64,000 nt of DNA. Origin: Streptosporangiaceae bacterium (GTDB taxonomy: Bacteria; Actinomycetota; Actinomycetes; Streptosporangiales; Streptosporangiaceae). How positions within the stretch are numbered: the first letter of the stretch is position 1; each line of letters starts with the position of its first letter. The position numbers were made by a program, and so were the translations under genes. This document shows positions 42,566-51,809 of the stretch, piece after piece. Where the stretch lies: NCBI GenBank assembly GCA_025964695.1, contig JAOPYK010000170.1:1-64000 (forward strand). Direction: 5' to 3'. A model generated the notes under the pieces. The model was not told where the DNA came from. It made no database searches and saw only the letters and a list, made by a program, of their open reading frames with translations.

Positions 42566-45412
42566 ATGACCGCTGAGATGACCTTTGCCGACCGCCACAT
42601 CGGGCCGTCGCCCGATGAGCACGCCCGCATGCTGGAGGCCGTCGGGTTCTCCGACATCGACGCGCTGATCGACGCGGCGGTCCCGGCCGTGATCCGCACC
42701 AGGCGGCCGCTCGAGCTGCCTCCGGCGCTCAGCGAGCCCGAGGCGCTGGCCCGGCTCCGGGAACTGGCCTCGCGCAACCAGGTGCTCACCTCGATGATCG
42801 GTCTTGGCTACCACGGCACCGTCACGCCCGGGGTGATCCTGCGCAACGTGCTGGAGAATCCGGGCTGGTATACCGCGTACACCCCCTACCAGCCGGAGAT
42901 CTCCCAGGGCCGGCTGGAGGCGCTGCTGAACTTCCAGACCGTGGTGAGCGATCTGACGGGGCTGGCCGTGGCCAACGCCTCGATGCTCGACGAGGGCACC
43001 GCCGCCGCTGAGGCCGTGGCGCTGGCGCACCGGGTCTCCAGGGTCAAGGGGCCCGGCGCCTTCCTGGTCGACGCCGACGCGCTTCCGCAGACCATCGAGG
43101 TCGTCCGGGCCCGGGCGTTTCCGCTGGGCATCGAGATCGTCGTGGCCGACCTGTCCGGCGAACTGCCTGAGGGTGAGTTCTTCGGGGTGCTGGTGCAGTA
43201 CCCGGGCGCGAGCGGGGCCGTCCGCGACCTCGCCCCGCTGGCCGAGGCAGCGCACCGGCGCGGCATGCAGGTCGTCGCCGCCGCCGACCTGCTCGCGCTC
43301 ACGCTGCTCACGCCGCCGGGAGAGTGGGGGGCCGACATCGCGGTGGGCTCATCGCAGCGTTTCGGCGTGCCGTACGGTTTCGGCGGCCCGCACGCGGGCT
43401 ACATGGCCGTCGGCGAGAGCATCCAGCGGCAGCTCCCCGGCCGGCTGGTGGGAGTCTCGGTCGACGTGGACGGCGCCCCGGCCTACCGGCTGGCCCTGCA
43501 GACCCGCGAGCAGCACATCCGCAGGGACAAGGCCACCAGCAACATCTGCACCGCCCAGGTACTGCTGGCCGTGATGGCCGGCATGTACGCGGTCTACCAC
43601 GGGCCGGAGGGGCTCGCCGCGATCGCCCGGCGGGTGCACGCTCACGCGGTGAGCGTCGCGGCGGGCCTGAGTGCGCTCGGCGTCGAGATCGTCCATGCGG
43701 ACTTCTTCGACACGGTCCTCGCCCGGGTGCCCGGCCGCGCTGCCGGGATCGTGCGGCGGGCGCGTGACCTCGGGATCAACCTGCGTGAGGCCGACGCCGA
43801 CCATGTCGGGATCTCCTGCGACGAGACGACCAGCGGCGAGCACGTCTCGCTGGTCCGGCGGGCCTTCGGGCTCACCGGTGACCAGGCGCCGTCCGTCCCC
43901 GCCGACGGCGGCATCCCGCCGGGGCTGCGGCGGGAGAGCCCGTTCCTGACCCACCCGGTCTTCCACGCGCACCGTTCGGAGACCGCGATGCTGCGCTACC
44001 TGCGCAGGCTGCAGGACAAGGACATCGCGCTCGACCGATCGATGATCCCACTGGGCTCCTGCACCATGAAGCTGAACGCGACCACCGAGATGGAGCCGAT
44101 CACCTGGCCGGAGTTCGCGCAGATCCACCCGTTCGCCCCGCGCGAGCAGGCCGAGGGATACGCCGAGCTGATCGGCGAGCTCGAGGACCAGCTGGTCGAG
44201 ATCACCGGCTATGCCAAGGTGTCCGTGCAGCCCAACGCCGGATCTCAGGGTGAGCTGGCGGGATTGCTGGCGGTGCACGCCTACCACGCCAGCCGCGGCC
44301 AGTCGCACCGCGACGTCTGCCTGATCCCGTCCTCGGCGCACGGCACCAACGCCGCCAGCGCGGTCATGGCCGGCCTGCGCGTCGCGGTCGTCAGGTGCGA
44401 CGACACCGGCAACATCGACATGGACGACCTGCACGCCAAGATCGCCAAGCACCGGGACAACCTGGCCGTGATCATGGTGACCTACCCTTCCACGCACGGC
44501 GTGTTCGAGGAGACGATCACCGAGGTCTGCGCTGCGGTGCACGAGGCCGGCGGGCAGGTCTACGTCGACGGTGCCAACCTCAACGCGCTGGTCGGGCTGG
44601 CCAAGCCCGGCGAGTTCGGCGCGGACGTCTCGCACCTCAACCTGCACAAGACGTTCTGCATCCCGCACGGCGGGGGTGGCCCGGGCGTGGGCCCGGTGGG
44701 TGTGCGCGAGCACCTCGCTCCTTTCCTGCCCAACCACCCGCTCCGTCCCGAGGCGGGCCCCGCCACCGGCGTGGGGCCGATCTCGGCGGCGCCGTGGGGT
44801 TCGGCGGGCATCCTGCCGATCCCGTGGGCCTACATCGCCATGATGGGCCCGGACGGGCTCCGGCAGGCGACCGAGGGCGCGATCCTGGCGGCGAACTACG
44901 TGGCCCGGCGGCTCGCCCCGCATTACCCGATCCTCTACACCGGCCGCGGCGGGCTGGTCGCGCACGAGTGCATCGCCGACCTGCGCAGGATCACCAAGGA
45001 CACGGGGATCACCGCCGAGGATGTGGCCAAGCGGCTCATCGACTACGGCTTCCACGCGCCCACGCTGTCCTTCCCGGTGGCCGGCACCCTGATGATCGAG
45101 CCCACCGAGAGCGAGGACCTGACCGAACTGGACCGGTTCTGCGACGCGATGATCGCGATTCACGGTGAAATCGAGCGGGTGGCCCGGGGTGAGTACGACG
45201 CGGACGACAACCCCCTGCGCAACGCTCCGCACACCGCCGAGACGCTGCTGACGAGTGACTGGAAGCGCACCTACACCCGGGAGGAGGCCGCCTACCCGGT
45301 CGCCTCACTGCGGGAGGGCAAGTACTGGCCGCCGGTCCGCCGGATCGACCAGGCCTACGGCGACCGCAACCTGGTCTGCTCCTGCCCGCCTCCCGAGGCC
45401 TTCGAGGACTGA
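42566..45412 (+). CDS. gcvP: Glycine dehydrogenase (decarboxylating), P-protein
   Basis: The 948-residue fused alpha-beta P-protein of the glycine cleavage system decarboxylates glycine with PLP and passes the aminomethyl group to the lipoyl H-protein. The N-half begins [17 protein letters not shown], the usual opening. The C-half carries [18 protein letters not shown] with the PLP Lys (about 695), preceded by [12 protein letters not shown] chose ATG 42566 with AGGAAGG nine bases upstream; the frame open to 41786 overlaps the riboswitch and is not coding. A 16-bp terminator follows the stop. gcvH and gcvT are not in the window. Confidence 0.96.
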   Translation: MTAEMTFADRHIGPSPDEHARMLEAVGFSDIDALIDAAVPAVIRTRRPLELPPALSEPEALARLRELASRNQVLTSMIGLGYHGTVTPGVILRNVLENPGWYTAYTPYQPEISQGRLEALLNFQTVVSDLTGLAVANASMLDEGTAAAEAVALAHRVSRVKGPGAFLVDADALPQTIEVVRARAFPLGIEIVVADLSGELPEGEFFGVLVQYPGASGAVRDLAPLAEAAHRRGMQVVAAADLLALTLLTPPGEWGADIAVGSSQRFGVPYGFGGPHAGYMAVGESIQRQLPGRLVGVSVDVDGAPAYRLALQTREQHIRRDKATSNICTAQVLLAVMAGMYAVYHGPEGLAAIARRVHAHAVSVAAGLSALGVEIVHADFFDTVLARVPGRAAGIVRRARDLGINLREADADHVGISCDETTSGEHVSLVRRAFGLTGDQAPSVPADGGIPPGLRRESPFLTHPVFHAHRSETAMLRYLRRLQDKDIALDRSMIPLGSCTMKLNATTEMEPITWPEFAQIHPFAPREQAEGYAELIGELEDQLVEITGYAKVSVQPNAGSQGELAGLLAVHAYHASRGQSHRDVCLIPSSAHGTNAASAVMAGLRVAVVRCDDTGNIDMDDLHAKIAKHRDNLAVIMVTYPSTHGVFEETITEVCAAVHEAGGQVYVDGANLNALVGLAKPGEFGADVSHLNLHKTFCIPHGGGGPGVGPVGVREHLAPFLPNHPLRPEAGPATGVGPISAAPWGSAGILPIPWAYIAMMGPDGLRQATEGAILAANYVARRLAPHYPILYTGRGGLVAHECIADLRRITKDTGITAEDVAKRLIDYGFHAPTLSFPVAGTLMIEPTESEDLTELDRFCDAMIAIHGEIERVARGEYDADDNPLRNAPHTAETLLTSDWKRTYTREEAAYPVASLREGKYWPPVRRIDQAYGDRNLVCSCPPPEAFED

Positions 45413-45422
45413 GCGGCGTCCG

Positions 45423-45470
45423 CCCCCGTGGTCATGTGAATTCCGACGGCGAAACACATGATCACGGGGG
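45423..45470 (+). terminator. Terminator hairpin after gcvP
   Basis: The arms at 45423-45438 and 45455-45470 (CCCCCGTGGTCATGTG against CACATGATCACGGGGG) pair over 16 bases with a single G-T wobble, around a 16-base loop. It starts 10 bp after the gcvP stop. Confidence 0.82.
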
Positions 45471-45574
45471 AAGCGGGCGTGAGGCCCGGAAAACCAGCGG
45501 TGTCGGGAGGGCGCGAGGCGGGGCGGGGCCACTAGGCTCGGGGCAATCTCGTCGACCTCCCGAGGGCCCGCACC

Positions 45575-46687
45575 ATGAGCATGACTCCGGACGGGGCGAC
45601 CGCTGACCCGGCGCTGCGTTGCGAAGAAGCCCGTCAATGCGCCGAGCACGGCGATGTCGAGCGGGCCGCCCGGCTCTTCGAGGAGGTGCTGGCCCTCGGC
45701 GACGTGCCGCAGCGGGCGCAGGCGGCGCTCGGGCTGGCGGTCGTCCGGGAGGACGCGGGGGAGGTGAACGGAGCCCGCGACGCGGACTGGATCGCGATCC
45801 GGACCCAGGACCCCGAGTACGCCCCGCGCGCCGCCTACCACCTGGCCCTGTCCTATGAGCGCACCGGGGAGCGTGAGGAGGCCGCCAAGACGTGGCGGAT
45901 GGTGGTCGACTTCGGTAACCCCGCCTACCTGCCGCCGGCCTGGCTCGCGCTCGGCCGGCTCGCCGACGACGACGGCGACTTCGACGCGGCGCGTGGCTGG
46001 TGGGAACAGGTGCTGGCCTGGGACGACGACGAGTACGCCCCGGTCGCCGCGCACGACCTGGCCCAGCGGTTGCTGGAGCGTGGGGAGACGGCCAAGGCGC
46101 AGCGGCTGCTGGCCGAGGTGCTCCGCCGGATCGACCCAACCCAGGCCCCGTACGCGCACGCCCGGCTGGCCGTCACCATGGGGATGGCCCACCTCGACCA
46201 GGCCATCGGCGCGTTCAGCGCCGCGCTGGGCGGGCAGACGACCGACGGCGAGGTGCGGGCCCTCGCGGTGGAGCTGCTCGCCCGGACGCTCCCGCTGCGC
46301 GGCCGCGGCGAGGAGGCCCGGGACGTCTGGGACCGCGGGCTGGCCGATCGGCGTACCGCCGGCCCGGTGCACGCCCGGCTGCGCAGGGAGTTCGGTGAGA
46401 CCGGTGCCGACCGGCTCTGGTGGGAGCCGTCCGTGGAGTCGGCGCTGCGCGCGGGAGAGCTTCCGGCGCTCACCGGTGAGGTGTTCGGCGCCCTGGACCA
46501 CATGTACTCCCTGATCGCGCTGCGCCATGCCGAGGGCGCCGGCGGGCTCCCCGCCGAGACCTACGAACTGCTCGGCGAGGTGACCCAGGTGCCGAGCGAG
46601 TACGAGTGGGGCGCCACGCTGCACAGGAGCTTCACCGACCGGCTCCGCGAGGCGATGGGCACACCGGACGCGCCGGCCGCGGACTGA
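45575..46687 (+). CDS. Tetratricopeptide-repeat protein
   Basis: The 370-residue soluble protein is made of helix pairs in TPR style from about 10 to 270. Examples are CAEHGDVERAARLFEEVLAL, YHLALSYERTGEREEAAKTW, WLALGRLADDDGDFDAARGW and HDLAQRLLERGETAKAQRLL. A less repetitive C-terminal part (DHMYSLIALRHAEG, YEWGATLHRSFTDRL) follows. It has no signal or membrane segment. It likely mediates protein contacts, but the partner is unknown. A CTCCCGAGGG stretch precedes the ATG. It sits alone between the gcvP terminator and the next gene. Confidence 0.82.
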   Translation: MSMTPDGATADPALRCEEARQCAEHGDVERAARLFEEVLALGDVPQRAQAALGLAVVREDAGEVNGARDADWIAIRTQDPEYAPRAAYHLALSYERTGEREEAAKTWRMVVDFGNPAYLPPAWLALGRLADDDGDFDAARGWWEQVLAWDDDEYAPVAAHDLAQRLLERGETAKAQRLLAEVLRRIDPTQAPYAHARLAVTMGMAHLDQAIGAFSAALGGQTTDGEVRALAVELLARTLPLRGRGEEARDVWDRGLADRRTAGPVHARLRREFGETGADRLWWEPSVESALRAGELPALTGEVFGALDHMYSLIALRHAEGAGGLPAETYELLGEVTQVPSEYEWGATLHRSFTDRLREAMGTPDAPAAD

Positions 46688-46783
46688 CCCGCTCGGGCGT
46701 CGCCGCCGCCGGGGTCGTGGGCCGTGTCCGGCGCGCTGGCCCCGATCGCGCGTATACCCTCGGATCAGTCCGCCGAGGAGATC

Positions 46784-47512
46784 ATGGTGACCGTGTCGGC
46801 CGAGCTCGCCGAGATCCACCTGTGGTGGGCGCGACGGTCCGGCCCGGCGAGCCGCACCCACCGGGAACCGATGTCCCGGATCGCGGGGAGCGTGGGCGAC
46901 CAGGTCACTCCCACCGGCATCGACAACCCGTACTGGGAGATCGTCCGCCAGCTTCCGTCGGTGTCCGGGCCCCGGCAGGGCATCTGTCCCGACGGCTTCG
47001 CCCGCGAGCTCCCGGTCGGGCATCATCTGCTGACCAAGCGCTACTCGTGGGCGATCCCCTCACCGGGCGACATCGCCTGGCTGACCCGGATCCTCGGCCG
47101 TCGCGGCCTGGTCGAGATCGGTGCCGGCTCGGGCTACTGGGCGTGGCAGGCACGGCAGGCCGGGATCGACGTCATCGCCTACGAGCCCGTCCACCCGTCC
47201 GTCAACACCTACACCGACGGCACCGAATACCTCGCCACCGTGCGAGCGGGCCACGCCGCCGCACGCAACCACCCCGACCGGGCGCTGCTGCTGTGCTGGC
47301 CGTCCCACAACGATCCCTGGGCGACCAGCACCCTCCACGCCTACACGGGCGACCTGCTCGTCTACATCGGCGAGGACCGGGGCGGCCACTGCGCCGACGA
47401 CGGCTTCTTCCAGCTCCTCGGCCGCGCGTGGACCCGGGTCGCCGCCAGCACCCACCACGTCACCTGGCGGCACGGCCACAGCACGATGACCGCCTATCGC
47501 CGCAACCTCTAG
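46784..47512 (+). CDS. SAM-methyltransferase-fold hypothetical protein
   Basis: The 242-residue protein contains LVEIGAGSGYWAWQARQAG near 109-127, a textbook motif I of class I SAM-dependent enzymes. DVIAYEPVHPS follows, with the acidic residue at the end of strand beta-2. ALLLCWPSHNDPWA near 180 occupies the motif IV place. Methyltransfer is likely but the substrate is unknown. I use ATG 46784 after GCCGAGGAG; a GTG at 46724 would give 262 residues, and TATACC at 46752 could be a -10 element between the two. Confidence 0.68.
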   Translation: MVTVSAELAEIHLWWARRSGPASRTHREPMSRIAGSVGDQVTPTGIDNPYWEIVRQLPSVSGPRQGICPDGFARELPVGHHLLTKRYSWAIPSPGDIAWLTRILGRRGLVEIGAGSGYWAWQARQAGIDVIAYEPVHPSVNTYTDGTEYLATVRAGHAAARNHPDRALLLCWPSHNDPWATSTLHAYTGDLLVYIGEDRGGHCADDGFFQLLGRAWTRVAASTHHVTWRHGHSTMTAYRRNL

Positions 47513-47618
47513 GACTGTTTTCGAAGCCGATCATTCGTGGCGCTTCGCCCAGGTCCGGAAGAACGCCGACGAAGTGGGATAGTTCGACCTCTGTGGTGGC
47601 CCGCTGTGGAGGTGCGGC

Positions 47619-48095
47619 ATGACCGGTGCGAAGGATCCCAGGCTGGGCTTGCGACATGAGCTCCTCGTCTTCTCCCAGGGCAGGCAGCAGCTCCAGGACC
47701 GCGTCGCGGACAAGATCACGTCCTTCGCCGGCTCCATGCCGTTCATCTACCTGCACGTGATCTGGTTCACTGCCTGGATCATCGCCAATGTCGCGGGCTG
47801 GACGTTCGATCCGTTCCCCTTCGGTCTGCTGACCCTGGTCGTCTCGCTGGAGGCGATCTTCTTGTCGACGTTCGTCATGCTCAGCCAGAACCGGGAGGCC
47901 GCGCGCTCGGACATCCGCGCCGAGATCGATTTCGAGACCAACGTGCTGTCGGAGGTCTGGCTGGAGGCGCTGGCGGAAAAGCTCGGCATCGACGTCACCG
48001 ACGTGCACGCAACCGCCCGGAACCGGATGGTCCAGGCCAAGGCCCGGCAGGAGGAGGCCATCCGCAACCCGGCCGACGCTCACCCTTCCGCGTAG
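47619..48095 (+). CDS. DUF1003 membrane protein
   Basis: The 158-residue protein fits DUF1003. A soluble N-terminus leads to VADKITSFAGSMPFIYLHVI near 30-49, and two membrane helices follow (FIYLHVIWFTAWIIANVAGW; PFGLLTLVVSLEAIFLSTFV) with the conserved MLSQNREAARSD right after. The soluble tail is charged. Members are common, unassigned inner-membrane proteins, in some bacteria near metal transporters. A TGGAGGTGCGGC site precedes the ATG. Confidence 0.88.
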   Translation: MTGAKDPRLGLRHELLVFSQGRQQLQDRVADKITSFAGSMPFIYLHVIWFTAWIIANVAGWTFDPFPFGLLTLVVSLEAIFLSTFVMLSQNREAARSDIRAEIDFETNVLSEVWLEALAEKLGIDVTDVHATARNRMVQAKARQEEAIRNPADAHPSA

Positions 48096-48152
48096 TCCGG
48101 CGGCCACGGCCACGCGTACCGCCGCCTGCGCCGGACACGCCGGGCAACGGCC

Positions 48153-48692
48153 CTACGGGGTGGGCCCGTGGGCCAGCCGCCCGGCCCGTACCTCATCGAG
48201 CGTGGTCCTGGCCGTGGCCATGATCTCGGGGAGCGCGGCGCGCAGCGCGTCCGCCGAGGGCAGGTACGCCTTGGCATCCGGGATGTCCGCGGCCTCGAGC
48301 AGCGCCGCCGTGTCGCTGAGCCGGGTCTCGAGCCACCCCATGGGGTCCTCGGTCAGGCTCCGCGTGAAGACCCGCGCGCCGGGCTCGTTGCCGGTCATGG
48401 TGGGGTGGTGATGCATCCGGTCCTTGCTGCCAGGGCCCCGGGCGACCGATTCGAGGAAGTCGGCCCGCCACACCGCCTTATCGGCGACGATCCGCTGCGA
48501 GGCGTAGACCGAGCCGCGCCTCGGCCGCTGCTCCAATAGCCGCAACTCCACGCGAATGCCTCGTTCGGGCCCCTCCTGCCCCGGTGCGGGGTCGGGGTCG
48601 ACGAAGTACAGATCCTCGATGATCACGGCCAGTGAGTCGACGCAGAGCACTCGCAGCACGGCTTTGTCCTTTCCCCGCCCTCTAGTCCGCAC
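48153..48692 (-). CDS. Hypothetical protein, 179 residues
   Basis: I do not recognise the family. The N-half is a beta-rich segment (VLRVLCVDSLAVIIEDLYFV, then GIRVELRLLEQRPRRGSVYA). KDRMHHHPTMTGNEPGARVF near 110-129 contains a three-His run. The C-half is helical (PMGWLETRLSDTAALLEAAD). No signal peptide. GTG 48692 follows AGGAGG at an ideal distance, which sets the start; open frame further upstream has no ribosome site. The YjbR-type gene is 38 bp upstream on the same strand, so they may be cotranscribed. Confidence 0.68.
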   Translation of the reverse strand: MRTRGRGKDKAVLRVLCVDSLAVIIEDLYFVDPDPAPGQEGPERGIRVELRLLEQRPRRGSVYASQRIVADKAVWRADFLESVARGPGSKDRMHHHPTMTGNEPGARVFTRSLTEDPMGWLETRLSDTAALLEAADIPDAKAYLPSADALRAALPEIMATARTTLDEVRAGRLAHGPTP

Positions 48693-48730
48693 GATAGCCG
48701 CCTCCTGGGAGGAGGCAAGTGGCCCCCCCT

Positions 48731-49084
48731 TCAGGAGGCGGGAGGGCGGTCCTTCTTCGGCAGCTTGCTGACCACGGCGTCGTAGGAGGCGTCGACGGCG
48801 TCGAGCAACTCCTCGTCGGGGATCGCGCCGCCGATCTGCAAGCTGTTCCAGCCGAAACGTCCGATGTAGGCCATGACCGATGCGTCGTCCGGGTAGCGCA
48901 GGAGCCACTCGTCGGCCGCCTCCCGCGTCGGGCCGCACTTGAGGCCGACCGCGAGCGCCGACTCCGACCCCAGGAACGCGAAGATCTTACTGCCGACCTT
49001 CACCACGGCATCGCCCTCCCAGGGCTCGTCCTGCCACGCGCCCGGTTTGGCCAGACAGTGACCGAGCAGCTCATCCCACGTCAT
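48731..49084 (-). CDS. MmcQ/YjbR family DNA-binding-like protein
   Basis: The 117-residue protein shows the YjbR (double-wing, CyaY-like) pattern: CLAKPGAWQDEPWEGDAVVK near 10-29, then KIFAFLG, LKCGPTREAADEWLLRYP near 48-65 and GRFGWNSLQIGGAIPDEELL near 74-93. Such proteins are proposed to bind DNA, but the function is not established. AGAAGGAT lies before ATG 49084. The open frame continues upstream to 49192 without a start signal. Confidence 0.82.
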   Translation of the reverse strand: MTWDELLGHCLAKPGAWQDEPWEGDAVVKVGSKIFAFLGSESALAVGLKCGPTREAADEWLLRYPDDASVMAYIGRFGWNSLQIGGAIPDEELLDAVDASYDAVVSKLPKKDRPPAS

Positions 49085-49268
49085 AGCCGCATCCTTCTCG
49101 ATATCGCCCCCATGATCCCGGATCCCGGGCCTTTCGTGTCCTGCCGCGGCGGTCGACCTGGCTTCCCGCGCTCGCGCCGACCGCCGCCGCAAGTCCCCTT
49201 CGGGCGGGCCGGCGGCGACGCGGGTTGGGCCTTGACGGGCCGTCCCGGCGGTTCTAGGTTCTGCACAA

Positions 49269-49291
49269 CTGATAGGAAACCTTCCTGTTAG
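49269..49291 (+). promoter_or_regulatory. Palindromic operator candidate upstream of the chitinase gene
   Basis: CTGATAGGAAACCTTCCTGTTAG is an imperfect 23-bp inverted repeat with the core AGGAA-N3-TTCCT, 58 bp before the chitinase start and in a locally AT-richer patch. Similar TTAGGAAAcTTTCCTAA palindromes occur before secreted polysaccharide-degrading enzymes of actinomycetes (from memory). It may bind a repressor controlling chitinase. TTACTG and TGTTGG around it could contribute to a promoter. Confidence 0.55.
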
Positions 49292-49349
49292 TTACTGTTG
49301 GGCGCCTTTCGGGGGACGGCGCAGCTCGCTGACCCTCCGAGGAGGCCCG

Positions 49350-50591
49350 ATGGGGCATCGAACGATCGCCATCCGCACGCTGGCCGTGGTCGCGGCCGCT
49401 CTCGCCGCGATGACCGCGGTGATCCTCAACCTGCCGGGCGTCGCCCATGCGGCGCCGTCGCGGAACTGGTACGGTGCCGCACCCTACGTCATGCCGCTCG
49501 ACAACAATCCGCCGGACCTCGGCCAGGTCATGTCGGCCACCGGGCAGAAGACCTTCGAACTGGCGTTCATCCTCGCTTCGGGCGGATGTTCCCCGGCGTG
49601 GGACGGGACGGCGCCGGTCTCCTCCGACTCCGCGGTCGCGAACCTCATCGCCTCGATCCGCAGCGCCGGCGGTGACGTGTCGGTGTCGGCGGGCGGCTAC
49701 GGCGGCACGAAACTCGGGCAGGTCTGCTCGGACCCGCAGTCCACGGCCGCCGCCTACCAGCAGGTGATCAGCAAGTACGCGCTCAAGGCGATCGACTTCG
49801 ACCTGGAGGAGCCGGAGTACGAGAATTCCACCGCGATCGCCAACGAACTCGGCGCCGCGCAGATCCTCCAGCGCAACAACCCCGGCCTGTACGTATCGGT
49901 CACCACGGCCGGGACCAGCGCCGGAACCGGCTGGTTCGGCACTCAGCTCCTCAACAACGCCAAGACCCTCGGCTTCACCCCCGACAACTACTCGATCATG
50001 CCCTTCGACGGCGGCTTCAACGGCTCGGCCGCTCAGATCGCCGCGCTGGAGAACTTCCACACGATCCTCATGAACACCTTCGGCTGGAACAGCGCGACCG
50101 CCTACGCCCACGAAGGCTTCTCCGGCATGAACGGCCGGTCGGACACCGGCGAGTACTTCTACCAGTCCGACTTCCAGAACGTCCTGAACTACGCCACCGG
50201 CCATGGGCTGTCCCGCTTCACCTTCTGGGCGGTCAACCGCGACCGGCAGTGCAGCCCGCCCGACAACAACGGGACGACCTCGGGCACCTGCAGCAGCGTG
50301 ACGCAGTCCAGCTGGGACTTCACCAAGTTCACCGCCGCCTTCGCCGGAGCGACGCCCCCGAGCACGAGCCCCAGCCCGACTCCCACCGGATCGCCCACGC
50401 CGACACCGACACCGACCCCGACGCCCACGCCGACCGGCACGTGCACCGCGCCCGCCTGGAGCTCCACCACCGCCTACAACGGCGGCGCCACGGTGACCTA
50501 CAACCACCATGCCTGGAAGGCCAAGTGGTGGACCTACAACGACGTCCCCGGCGGCCCGGCGGGCGTCTGGGACGACCAGGGCTCCTGCTGA
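49350..50591 (+). CDS. Secreted GH18 chitinase with C-terminal chitin-binding module
   Basis: The 413-residue secreted enzyme has a signal peptide (about 1-34, ending HAA). A GH18 TIM barrel (about 38-335) follows. The catalytic DxxDxDxE motif is represented by KAIDFDLEEPEYE near 147-159. VSVSAGGYGG near 110 is the second barrel strand. A Pro/Thr linker (PTPTPTPT) leads to a CBM5/12 chitin-binding domain (about 365-413) with AKWWTYNDVPGG, the AKWW aromatic motif, and flanking Cys. It should hydrolyse chitin outside the cell. The upstream palindrome may regulate it. Confidence 0.9.
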   Translation: MGHRTIAIRTLAVVAAALAAMTAVILNLPGVAHAAPSRNWYGAAPYVMPLDNNPPDLGQVMSATGQKTFELAFILASGGCSPAWDGTAPVSSDSAVANLIASIRSAGGDVSVSAGGYGGTKLGQVCSDPQSTAAAYQQVISKYALKAIDFDLEEPEYENSTAIANELGAAQILQRNNPGLYVSVTTAGTSAGTGWFGTQLLNNAKTLGFTPDNYSIMPFDGGFNGSAAQIAALENFHTILMNTFGWNSATAYAHEGFSGMNGRSDTGEYFYQSDFQNVLNYATGHGLSRFTFWAVNRDRQCSPPDNNGTTSGTCSSVTQSSWDFTKFTAAFAGATPPSTSPSPTPTGSPTPTPTPTPTPTPTGTCTAPAWSSTTAYNGGATVTYNHHAWKAKWWTYNDVPGGPAGVWDDQGSC

Positions 50592-50675
50592 ACCACAGCG
50601 GCCCGCCGGCCTGCGAGGACTCCCGTCTCCTGGCAGGCCGGCCCGCCTCATGGCGTGCGCAGCCGGCCGTTCGCA

Positions 50676-50715
50676 GGGTGGCTCCGGGTGGCTCTGGGTG
50701 ACTCTGGGTGGCTCG
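50676..50715 (+). repeat. Four tandem 10-bp imperfect repeats
   Basis: The unit GGGTGGCTCC/T is repeated four times in register, at 50676, 50686, 50696 (with GGGTGACTCT) and 50706. It lies in the gap between the chitinase and the LigD-type gene. The array might be slippage-prone or a binding array; it is too short to be CRISPR. Confidence 0.7.
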
Positions 50716-50798
50716 GTGCGACCCGCGACGATTCACGCGGACCCGTCCACGGCCCGGGCGGAGTTGACCGCGCGCCCCGATGTGGGGAAGGTGATCTG

Positions 50799-51758
50799 AT
50801 GAGCGGGAACGACGAGGCGCGGGACGGGGTGTCGCTGACCAACCTCGACCAACCGCTGTTCGATGGGGCGGACGCCACCAAGCGGGATCTGGTGGACTAC
50901 CTGGACGCGGTTCACGACCGGATCATCCCGGTGCTGCGGGACCGGCCGCTTTCGGTGGTCCGGGTGCTCCGCGGCCAGGCGCCGTTCATGCAGAAGAACG
51001 TCCCCAAATACACCCCACCCTGGGTGGCGACCGTGCCGCTGTGGGCGGAGACCTCCAAGCGCCAGGTGTCGTACGCCCTGTGCAACGACCGGCGCACGCT
51101 GCTGTGGTTCGCCAACCAGCGCGCCGTGGAGTACCACCCGACGCTGATCCGCGCCGATCACCGGGACCGCCCCACCCACCTCGTGCTCGACGTCGACCCG
51201 CCGTCCGCCGAGGTGTTCCCGCTGGCCGTCCGCGCCGCCGGGCTGGTGCGCCAGGTGCTGGCCGAGGTCGGCCTGGCGGGCGCGGTCAAGACCAGCGGGG
51301 CGAAAGGCGTACACGTCTTCGTACCGATCGAGGCCCACACGACGATCGACGAGATGGCCGCGGCGACCCGCGCGATCGCGGCGCGTGCCGAGCGCCTGGA
51401 CCCGGCACTCGCCACCACGGCTTTCATCCGAGAGGACCGTGGAGGCAAGGTCTTCCTCGATTCGACCCGAGCCGGCGGGACGACGGTGGTGGCGGCGTAC
51501 AGCCCGCGCATTCGACCGGGCGTGCCGGTGTCGTTCCCGCTGTCCTGGGAGGAGCTCGATCGTGTCGTGCCCGCCGATTTCACCCTGCACACCGCGGCAC
51601 GGCTGATCGCCGGCGCAGACCCGTGGGCCGATCAGATGCCCGAGCCGCAGCGATTGGACTCCGACCTGATCGACGAGGGCCGCGCGATCCCGGTCGCCCG
51701 GGTCCAGGCGATGCACGAGGGCAAGCGGCGTGCTCGCGCCCGCCGCGCCGAGGAGTGA
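50799..51758 (+). CDS. LigD-type polymerase (primase-like) domain protein
   Basis: The 319-residue protein is the stand-alone polymerase domain of the NHEJ ligase LigD. LTNLDQPLFDGADATKRDLVDYLD opens it in the family's style. LVLDVDPPSAEVFPLAVRAA near 124-143 has the DxD metal pair, and KTSGAKGVHVFVPI near 165-178 has the SGxxGxH nucleotide loop. FLDSTRAGG and WEELDRVVPADFTL follow. It adds nucleotides, including ribonucleotides, at DNA ends. No ligase, nuclease or Ku gene is nearby. GGGGAAGG precedes ATG 50799. Confidence 0.9.
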   Translation: MSGNDEARDGVSLTNLDQPLFDGADATKRDLVDYLDAVHDRIIPVLRDRPLSVVRVLRGQAPFMQKNVPKYTPPWVATVPLWAETSKRQVSYALCNDRRTLLWFANQRAVEYHPTLIRADHRDRPTHLVLDVDPPSAEVFPLAVRAAGLVRQVLAEVGLAGAVKTSGAKGVHVFVPIEAHTTIDEMAAATRAIAARAERLDPALATTAFIREDRGGKVFLDSTRAGGTTVVAAYSPRIRPGVPVSFPLSWEELDRVVPADFTLHTAARLIAGADPWADQMPEPQRLDSDLIDEGRAIPVARVQAMHEGKRRARARRAEE

Positions 51759-51809
51759 TGGCACGCCGGGCTTGACGGCAGGTCGGCGCCGTGGCCCGGG
51801 CAGGCGCGG

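Noticed and set aside
46724-46783. Longer start (GTG 46724) for the SAM-fold protein
   Set aside because: The extra 20 residues lack family character, a TATACC -10-like element lies inside, and ATG 46784 has GAGGAG upstream. The choice remains uncertain.
50676-50715. Short tandem repeat considered as CRISPR
   Set aside because: Units are 10 bp with no spacers and no cas genes nearby.
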